Assembly (NCBI GenBank): GCA_023386395.1
Contig: JAEWJV010000050.1
Coordinates: 1-6,212, forward strand
Source: Bacteroidota bacterium
Lineage (GTDB): Bacteria > Bacteroidota > Bacteroidia > Chitinophagales > Chitinophagaceae
DNA: 6,212 bases
Direction of reading: 5' to 3'
Below are positions 1 through 5,082 of this stretch, piece after piece. The notes beneath the pieces are model-generated. The model did not search any database and had not been told where the DNA came from. It saw only the letters and a program-made list of their open reading frames with translations. The first letter of the stretch is position 1. Every line of letters begins with the position of its first letter. A program made the translations under genes and the position numbers.

Positions 1-1
1 G

Positions 2-142
2 GATAAAGCCATACGCATTCTTCAAAACATCAATGGCATTGCGCATATTGAGCTGGATGAGGAAGATGTGGTTCGTCACCGCCTTGTAAAAGCCATTATT
101 AAGGCTTACGATAAAGAATACTATAAGGAAATGCAATCGTAA
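2..142 (+). CDS. phoH: PhoH family protein, C-terminal fragment
   Basis: The last 46 codons of a gene that begins left of the window, ending in TAA at 140-142. The readable tail has a segment [18 protein letters not shown] followed by [14 protein letters not shown]. The hydrophobic-acidic run, then DVVRH and the helix LVKAIIKAY, is the characteristic end of PhoH-family proteins, cytoplasmic P-loop ATPases with a helicase-like core that are linked to RNA metabolism. The Walker motifs lie outside the window, so the assignment rests on this C-terminal signature alone. The protein ends a few residues after the signature, as PhoH-like proteins normally do, so the 3' end looks intact. A strong intrinsic terminator follows 29 bases after the stop, which suggests this is the last gene of its transcript. 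Confidence 0.85.
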   Translation, partial: DKAIRILQNINGIAHIELDEEDVVRHRLVKAIIKAYDKEYYKEMQS

Positions 143-171
143 AATTGGTTTTATTTTCATAATTGTAAATT

Positions 172-201
172 ATAAAAGCAGGCGCTAATGCCTGCTTTTA
201 T
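172..201 (+). terminator. Intrinsic terminator of the PhoH-family gene
   Basis: A perfect 12-bp inverted repeat, 172-183 against 190-201, encloses a 6-base loop GCTAAT at 184-189. The core arms are AAAAGCAGGC and GCCTGCTTTT, so the stem has a GC-rich centre with an A run on the left and a T run on the right. This is the usual form of a rho-independent terminator, and its A/T symmetry could let it work in both directions. It lies 29 bases past the upstream stop codon. The loop and 3' arm contain an in-frame ATG (188-190) that lengthens the next reading frame artificially. Confidence 0.88.
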
Positions 202-238
202 TGTGCATACAATGTGTGCCTGCAATATCTTCGCAGCT

Positions 239-1474
239 ATGCAGCATCAGTTTGATGTAATAATTATTGGCGGTGGCGCAGCAGGTTTTTTTACAGCGAT
301 CAACCTGGCCGAAAAAAATGCTTCGCTAAAAATTGCCATACTTGAAAGAGGAAAAGAAGTACTTTCCAAAGTGCGTATTTCCGGTGGTGGCCGTTGTAAT
401 ATTACACATGCCTGTTTTGATGCAAACGAATTGACAAACTACTATCCGCGTGGCAATAAAGAATTACGCGGGCCATTTCACACATTTGCGGCAGCAGATA
501 CGGTTAAATGGTTTCAGCAACATGGTGTATTGATAAAGAAAGAAGATGATGGCCGCATGTTTCCACAAGCCAATACCTCGCAGGCTGTTATTGATTGTTT
601 TATCCACCTGCAACAATCATTGCGCATACAATTATTTACAGGCGAAAACGTATTGTCAATTCAACATAATGCTGATAACTGGCAATTACAAACAATGCAA
701 AATATTTTCACGGCAAAGAAGCTTTGCGTTGCAACAGGCAGCAGCCCTGCTATGTGGAAATTGCTGCAGCAGCTCGGTCATACAATTAGACCGCCCGTTC
801 CATCATTGTTTACTTTTAATTGCAAAGATGAGCGCATCATTCATTTGCCCGGTATAGTAGCCAATGCATCGGTGTATATAAAAGATACAAAACTGCGTTC
901 ATCAGGCCCTTTGCTGATTACACATTGGGGTATGAGCGGCCCGGCTATTTTAAAATTATCTGCATGGGGCGCCCGCATTTTACATGATAAGAATTATGCA
1001 TTCACATTAATTGTAAATTGGTTACCCGATGAAGATGTTGAATCGGTTCTTCAACAATTAAAATCGCTGAAAGAACAACAGCCACAAAAGATTATCGTTG
1101 CTAAATCACCTTTTACAATTCCTAACCGTTTATGGGAAAGCCTTGTGCAGGCGGCATCCATCGATATGCAAGCAAGATGGGCTTATGTTTCCAAAATACA
1201 GTTGCAGCAGCTGGCGCAGCAACTTTGCCAATGCAGTTTTACTATTAAAGGCAAAAGCACTTTTAAAGAAGAATTTGTTACAGCGGGCGGGATCGATTTA
1301 AAGGAAATAGATTTTAAAACCATGCGCAGTAAAGTTTTACCAAACCTTTATTTTGCAGGTGAGGTGTTAAACATTGATGCAGTAACAGGTGGCTTCAATT
1401 TTCAAAATGCATGGACGGATGGTTATATTGCGGCATTGGCAATGAATGAGGATAATTTAAACAAAGCTGGTTAA
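239..1474 (+). CDS. NAD(P)/FAD-dependent oxidoreductase, HI0933/BaiN family
   Basis: A 411-residue cytoplasmic flavoprotein of the HI0933 (BaiN/RdsA-like) family; members usually have about 400 residues. The N-terminus carries the Rossmann FAD-binding motif VIIIGGGAAG (residues 7-16), with Glu36 at the end of the second strand where the FAD ribose is normally held. The family signature SGGGRCNITH follows at 48-57. The C-terminal FAD motif is intact: AGGIDLKEID from 349, then YFAGEVLNIDAVTGGFNFQ from 371 and NAWTDG ending at 395. The physiological substrate is unknown for most members; BaiN has been linked to bile-acid reduction, but that role should not be carried over here. The frame is open back to an ATG at 188, but that codon lies in the loop of the upstream terminator. 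I therefore start at the ATG at 239, which puts the Rossmann strand at the usual distance from the N-terminus. No Shine-Dalgarno sequence is visible. The dipeptide epimerase gene follows after 72 bases. Confidence 0.9.
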   Translation: MQHQFDVIIIGGGAAGFFTAINLAEKNASLKIAILERGKEVLSKVRISGGGRCNITHACFDANELTNYYPRGNKELRGPFHTFAAADTVKWFQQHGVLIKKEDDGRMFPQANTSQAVIDCFIHLQQSLRIQLFTGENVLSIQHNADNWQLQTMQNIFTAKKLCVATGSSPAMWKLLQQLGHTIRPPVPSLFTFNCKDERIIHLPGIVANASVYIKDTKLRSSGPLLITHWGMSGPAILKLSAWGARILHDKNYAFTLIVNWLPDEDVESVLQQLKSLKEQQPQKIIVAKSPFTIPNRLWESLVQAASIDMQARWAYVSKIQLQQLAQQLCQCSFTIKGKSTFKEEFVTAGGIDLKEIDFKTMRSKVLPNLYFAGEVLNIDAVTGGFNFQNAWTDGYIAALAMNEDNLNKAG

Positions 1475-1546
1475 ACAGGCAATTACAAATCTCCTGCGCC
1501 AAAAGAAGTAACACGCATATTAAATCAATATTGAAAACTCGATAAA

Positions 1547-2566
1547 TTGAAACTTCATTATAAAAAAACAGAACTGCCGTTTGAATATCCATTCACCATT
1601 TCCGGTGGAAGAACAAAAACGCATCAGCCTTCTTTAATTGTTGCCTTGCAATTGGGCAATCTTGTTGGTTATGGTGAAGCACCTGCCATTACCTATTATA
1701 ATATTACGGTTGAGCAAATGATAGAAGACATTGAAAAGAAAAAAACAATGATTGAAAAATTTGCTTTTACTGCACCCGACCGTTACTGGCATTACCTCCA
1801 TCATCTTATTCCGGATAATCCCTTTCTTGTTTGCGCATTAGATATGGCTGCCTGGGATTTGTTTGGCAAGATGCGTAACCAGCCTTTATATAAACTATGG
1901 AATACAACGTGGGCAAATATTCCTGTCTGCGATTATACATTGGGCATTGATTCCATAGATAAGATGATTGAAAAAATGCAGTGCAAGCCCTGGCCGGTGT
2001 ATAAAATAAAAGTAGGCGCTGAAAATGATATTGCAACAATAGAAGCCTTACGCAAACACACAGATGCAATATTTCGTGTGGATGCCAATGCGGGCTGGCA
2101 ATTAAACGAAGCGCTTGAAAAGATTCCTGTATTAAAAGATTTGGGTGTTGAACTGGTTGAACAACCGTTGGCAAAAGAGGCCTGGGATGATATGAAAATT
2201 TTGTACAAGCAATCTCCTCTCCCATTGTTGGCCGATGAAAGTTGTGTATTTGAAAATGATGTAGAAAAATGTGTTGGCCATTTTCATGGTATTAATATAA
2301 AGCTGGTAAAATGCAGCGGCATAACACCGGCATTGCGCATGATTGAAAAAGCAAGGCAGCTTAATCTAAAGATAATGATGGGTAGCATGAATGAATGCAC
2401 GGTTGGCTCTGCTGCCATTGCACAATTCCTGCCGCAACTGGATTTTGTTGATATGGATGGGACGTTATTATTGAAAGAAGATATTGCTGCCGGCTTAACA
2501 TATAATAACGGCGTTGTTACTGTTGCTGATGAGCCGGGGCTTGGCATAAGACTGGACCGGTTTTAA
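1547..2566 (+). CDS. Dipeptide epimerase (L-Ala-D/L-Glu epimerase type), enolase superfamily
   Basis: A 339-residue enzyme of the muconate-lactonizing subgroup of the enolase superfamily. It has the N-terminal capping domain (about residues 1-115) and a TIM-barrel with every expected catalytic group. These are the KIK motif with Lys153 and Lys155, metal ligands Asp179 (RVDAN), Glu205 (VEQP) and Asp230 (ADES), and the opposing base Lys252 (NIKL). The DMD motif at 302-304 matches the DxD that binds the dipeptide amino group in characterised epimerases, and Arg22 is placed to bind a glutamyl carboxylate. In known members the reaction is C-alpha epimerisation of L-Ala-D-Glu to L-Ala-L-Glu during recycling of murein peptides. 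Exact dipeptide specificity is an inference here, since some relatives prefer other dipeptides. The start is TTG: a stop at 1532-1534 closes the frame just upstream, and the next in-frame ATG is at codon 58, inside the capping domain. No other murein-recycling gene is visible nearby. Confidence 0.9.
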   Translation: MKLHYKKTELPFEYPFTISGGRTKTHQPSLIVALQLGNLVGYGEAPAITYYNITVEQMIEDIEKKKTMIEKFAFTAPDRYWHYLHHLIPDNPFLVCALDMAAWDLFGKMRNQPLYKLWNTTWANIPVCDYTLGIDSIDKMIEKMQCKPWPVYKIKVGAENDIATIEALRKHTDAIFRVDANAGWQLNEALEKIPVLKDLGVELVEQPLAKEAWDDMKILYKQSPLPLLADESCVFENDVEKCVGHFHGINIKLVKCSGITPALRMIEKARQLNLKIMMGSMNECTVGSAAIAQFLPQLDFVDMDGTLLLKEDIAAGLTYNNGVVTVADEPGLGIRLDRF

Positions 2567-2793
2567 AAATAGAATTTAGTACCAATATTATTCAGCAGCC
2601 TGTTGTAAAGAATGAGATCCGCCAACCCCAAGGCTTAAAATATAAGCGGGCTACCCAGGCATGATAAGAACTGCACCGCCGGAGATCAGGATAAATTGAT
2701 CAGGTGTTTCAATTAGCTATAACTACATTGATATTCCTTACATTAATCCAAATATGTAAATTGCATATTCTCCTGTTACAGGAATATATAAAT
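2567..2793 (+). other. Noncoding gap upstream of the kinase
   Basis: These 227 bases separate the epimerase stop from the chosen kinase start. I find no convincing coding sequence and no GC-rich hairpin followed by a T run. It contains a weak 5-bp stem (GCTTA at 2633-2637, TAAGC at 2643-2647), a 7-base direct repeat GATCAGG (2684-2690 and 2698-2704), and a small palindrome next to the kinase start (2771-2783). The gap probably holds the kinase promoter, but I cannot identify a clear Bacteroidota TAnnTTTG -7 element. Confidence 0.5.
2780..2783 (+). promoter_or_regulatory. Shine-Dalgarno-like AGGA before the kinase ATG
   Basis: AGGA lies 10 bases before the ATG at 2794. It is the only purine-rich ribosome-binding-like element I see before a + strand start in this window, and it favours 2794 over the GTG at 2704. 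It also forms part of the right arm of a 13-base palindrome, TCCTG-TTA-CAGGA (2771-2783), so the site could be partly hidden in a small mRNA hairpin. The spacing is slightly long, and Bacteroidota ribosomes depend little on such sites. Confidence 0.4.
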
Positions 2794-4503
2794 ATGACTT
2801 CAGAAAAAACGTCAGCGGGCATAGATAAGTTATTTACACACGATACAAATCCAGGCTTCGAATATCTTCCCCAATATGCTAAATATCTTTTGGAGAACCA
2901 GGCGGAAGCTTTTACCAGGGCACAGCTGGACGTTGCCAGGAAAACAAAGCTGCCACTGTTAAACCACCTGAATATAAGCGAAGAAGAACTGGTCTCAATT
3001 TTATTCAGGAATACGCATGAGTTATTGAATGCCTGTGTTGAAAATACTGTGAGCCGCTATATACAATTGTATATAAAGGAATGGCTGAGACAGCACTCAT
3101 CTTTTCTTATTTCAAAACAAATTTCGATAGAAGACATTAGCCTGTTAAGCTTTGTACAGCGTAATGCTTTCCGGCAATTTATCAGCGGTTACACAAAAGA
3201 TGCAGTATTAATCGGAAACATTTTAACCGAAGCAGACCTGTTTATCACTGAAGTTGAAACAAAGTTTATCAAAAACTTTTTCGAATTAATAAAACCTTCG
3301 CCCACCAGCCCGAATAATCATACACTTCATTTGCAGCTTGAAAAAGCGAACAAAATGATAAAGCTTACAGAATGGCAATACCAGTTTATGGTAAACGAGA
3401 TAGAAGATTACGCCATTATTCTGCTTGACAAAGAAGGTTTTATTCAAAACTGGAATAAAGGAGCACAAAAAATAAAAGGCTATACTGCACAGGAAATTAT
3501 CGGAAAAAATTTCCGGCTGTTTTACCGGCAGGAAGACAGAAATAAAAACCTGCCCGAATCGCTGCTAGAGGAAGCTACCCTAAATGGAAAGGCCCAGCAT
3601 GAGGGCTGGCGGCTGCGAAAAGACGGATCGGTTTTTTGGGGATATATAGTAATAACCGCCCTGCACGATGATGACGGTAATGTTCTTGGCTTTACAAAAG
3701 TTACACGCAACCTTACCGAAAGAAAATTTACAGAAGATACATTGAAAGAGTATGCTGAAAAAATTGAAAAACATAATGAGGAGTTGCAGCGCATAAATAA
3801 AGAACTTGATTCGTTTGCCTATATGGCAAGCCATGACTTACAGGAACCATTAAGAAAAATACGAACATTCAGCAATATTATTTTAAGCAGGGAAAAAGAA
3901 AACTTTTCCCCTGAAGCGGCTAATTATTTTGACAGGATAATTTTATCGGTAAACAGGATGCAAACACTCATTGATTCGCTGCTGAATTATTCAAGGGCCG
4001 GCACTGCGCAAATGGTGCTTGAACCAACAGACTTAAACATACTTATACAGGATGTAAAAAAAGATCTTTCAGAAACTATCGGGGAAAAACAGGCTGTTAT
4101 TATATATAACCAATTACCCACGCTTAAAGTGCATCGCCTGCAATTTCATCAACTCTTTTCCAATCTTATTGAAAATGCTATAAAATATAGTCGCAGCAAT
4201 GTAAATCCTGAGATAAAAATTGAAACAGCCAATTTTATTAATAAAGACAAAAAAGAATTTATACGCATTACCGTTCAGGACAATGGAATTGGTTTTGAGC
4301 AGCAATATGCCGCCGATATTTTTAAATTATTTCAGCGCCTGCATGGTAAAAGCGAATATTCGGGCACGGGTATCGGGCTTGCTATATGTAAAAAAATAGT
4401 GGAGAACCATAATGGCACTATAACCGCTGCAGGGCAGCCCGGCAAAGGCTCAGCCTTTATTATAGAAATGCCTTTAAACAATAGTGCTGCACCAGAGGCA
4501 TAA
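2794..4503 (+). CDS. PAS domain-containing sensor histidine kinase (orphan)
   Basis: A 569-residue soluble-looking kinase, numbered from the ATG at 2794. Residues 1 to about 165 form a mostly helical region of no firm family; its second half resembles the helical N-terminal domain of RsbR-type stress proteins, a tentative match. A PAS domain spans about 192-310, with WNKGAQKIKGYTAQEIIG and the typical ending RKDGSVFWG...GFTKVTRNLTERK. It lacks the LOV cysteine motif. A charged coiled coil (about 312-340) leads into the HisKA helix with phospho-acceptor His347 in SHDLQEPLR. The ATPase domain has the N box (Asn457, Asn461 in NLIENAIKY), G1 box DNGIG (496-500), F box IFKLFQR (509-515) and G2 box GTGIGL (524-529). 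All catalytic motifs are present, so it should autophosphorylate. The SHDLQEPLR form is typical of phytochrome-like kinases, but no GAF or PHY domain precedes it. There is no receiver domain and no adjacent response regulator. A GTG start at 2704 would add a hydrophobic 30-residue stretch; I think this is untranslated leader. Confidence 0.9.
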   Translation: MTSEKTSAGIDKLFTHDTNPGFEYLPQYAKYLLENQAEAFTRAQLDVARKTKLPLLNHLNISEEELVSILFRNTHELLNACVENTVSRYIQLYIKEWLRQHSSFLISKQISIEDISLLSFVQRNAFRQFISGYTKDAVLIGNILTEADLFITEVETKFIKNFFELIKPSPTSPNNHTLHLQLEKANKMIKLTEWQYQFMVNEIEDYAIILLDKEGFIQNWNKGAQKIKGYTAQEIIGKNFRLFYRQEDRNKNLPESLLEEATLNGKAQHEGWRLRKDGSVFWGYIVITALHDDDGNVLGFTKVTRNLTERKFTEDTLKEYAEKIEKHNEELQRINKELDSFAYMASHDLQEPLRKIRTFSNIILSREKENFSPEAANYFDRIILSVNRMQTLIDSLLNYSRAGTAQMVLEPTDLNILIQDVKKDLSETIGEKQAVIIYNQLPTLKVHRLQFHQLFSNLIENAIKYSRSNVNPEIKIETANFINKDKKEFIRITVQDNGIGFEQQYAADIFKLFQRLHGKSEYSGTGIGLAICKKIVENHNGTITAAGQPGKGSAFIIEMPLNNSAAPEA

Positions 4504-4559
4504 TGTTATGAATGTTTATGTACTTTTAATTCCTGAACGTTTAGTTAAAACAAACTTTT

Positions 4560-5018
4560 ATGGACGAAAATATTATACACAATAATTTCTTATTACAGGT
4601 TGATAATGGCAATACACCTTATTTGATGGAAGCGGCAAAATGGGCAAAGTTTCTTTCAATTATAGGGTTCATTATTTGCGGATTGCTTGTACTCACAGGC
4701 GTGTTTTCGGGTTCTTTTTTTGCATCGCTTGCCAGGGCCGACAGCGAATTGAATGCGATGGGAAGTGTAGGCACCGCTTTTTTTACAGTGTGGTTTGTGC
4801 TGTGTGCGCTGCTTTATTTTTTTCCAAGTTATTATCTTTTCAATTTTGCTTCTAAAATGCAAATTGCAGTAAAAAATAACGACCAGATAAGCCTTAATGA
4901 TTCGTTTAAAAACTTAAAATCCTGCTTAAAATTCTGGGGAATCCTTTTAATTATAATATTATGCTTTTATGCACTTGCAATGGTATTTGCAATGCTTGGT
5001 TCCGCATTTATAGGATGA
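4560..5018 (+). CDS. DUF5362-like small membrane protein
   Basis: A 152-residue protein with three predicted membrane segments, at about 29-52, 71-96 and 122-149. The hydrophilic N-terminus MDENIIHNNF and a charged stretch at about 99-121 (MQIAVKNNDQISLNDSFKNL) lie outside the membrane. The YFFPSYYLFNFASKM segment after the second helix, followed by a short amphipathic run and LKSCLKFWGI, is the pattern I associate with DUF5362 proteins, common in Bacteroidota and of unknown function. I recognise no catalytic motif. There is no cleavable signal peptide, so it is probably an inner-membrane protein. The gene begins 56 bases after the kinase stop on the same strand. Cotranscription with the kinase is possible, and a role as a membrane partner of that otherwise soluble kinase is only a guess from position. 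No Shine-Dalgarno sequence precedes the ATG. Confidence 0.72.
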   Translation: MDENIIHNNFLLQVDNGNTPYLMEAAKWAKFLSIIGFIICGLLVLTGVFSGSFFASLARADSELNAMGSVGTAFFTVWFVLCALLYFFPSYYLFNFASKMQIAVKNNDQISLNDSFKNLKSCLKFWGILLIIILCFYALAMVFAMLGSAFIG

Positions 5019-5022
5019 TAGG

Positions 5023-5082
5023 AATTGAATCTTTTTCCCAATTTTTTGATGACTTACTTACTAAGTAATTCAATTTGTTTTT
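5023..5082 (+). terminator. AT-rich palindromic convergent junction, possible weak terminator
   Basis: Two convergent genes end 51 bases apart here. The junction contains an outer inverted repeat of 8 bp (AATTGAAT at 5023-5030, ATTCAATT at 5068-5075) and an inner perfect palindrome (TTACTTA at 5054-5060, C, TAAGTAA at 5062-5068). A T-rich run, TTTGTTTTT, follows at 5074-5082. On the + strand this could end the membrane-protein transcript, but the stems are almost all A-T and weak. The outer arm also overlaps the stop codon of the opposite gene. Confidence 0.35.

Noticed and set aside
188..238. N-terminal extension of the flavoprotein from the ATG at 188
   Set aside because: The codon lies in the terminator loop and 3' arm, and the added residues do not resemble the start of this family.
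1199..1236. CAG/GCAGCAG-rich stretch as a repeat element
   Set aside because: It is a Gln/Leu-rich part of the flavoprotein (LQQLAQQLCQC) and not a regular tandem repeat.
1806..2225. 139-codon open frame on the - strand
   Set aside because: It lies wholly inside the epimerase gene, whose catalytic motifs are intact; the translated sequence shows no domain-like pattern.
2284..2547. 87-codon open frame on the - strand
   Set aside because: Antisense to the conserved C-terminal half of the epimerase; no independent evidence of coding.
2633..2647. Short inverted repeat GCTTA/TAAGC as a terminator of the epimerase gene
   Set aside because: Only 5 bp, AT-rich, not followed by a T run, and 67 bases past the stop codon.
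3457..3723. LOV or phytochrome photoreceptor identity for the kinase
   Set aside because: The PAS domain lacks the LOV cysteine motif, and no GAF or PHY domain is present; only the kinase core resembles phytochrome kinases.
3522..3834. Two overlapping - strand open frames
   Set aside because: Both are antisense to the PAS and HisKA coding region of the kinase and look like composition effects.
4640..4862. Small open frames on both strands within the membrane-protein gene
   Set aside because: They overlap the membrane-protein gene in other frames; that frame shows three regular hydrophobic helices, while the alternatives show no plausible protein pattern.
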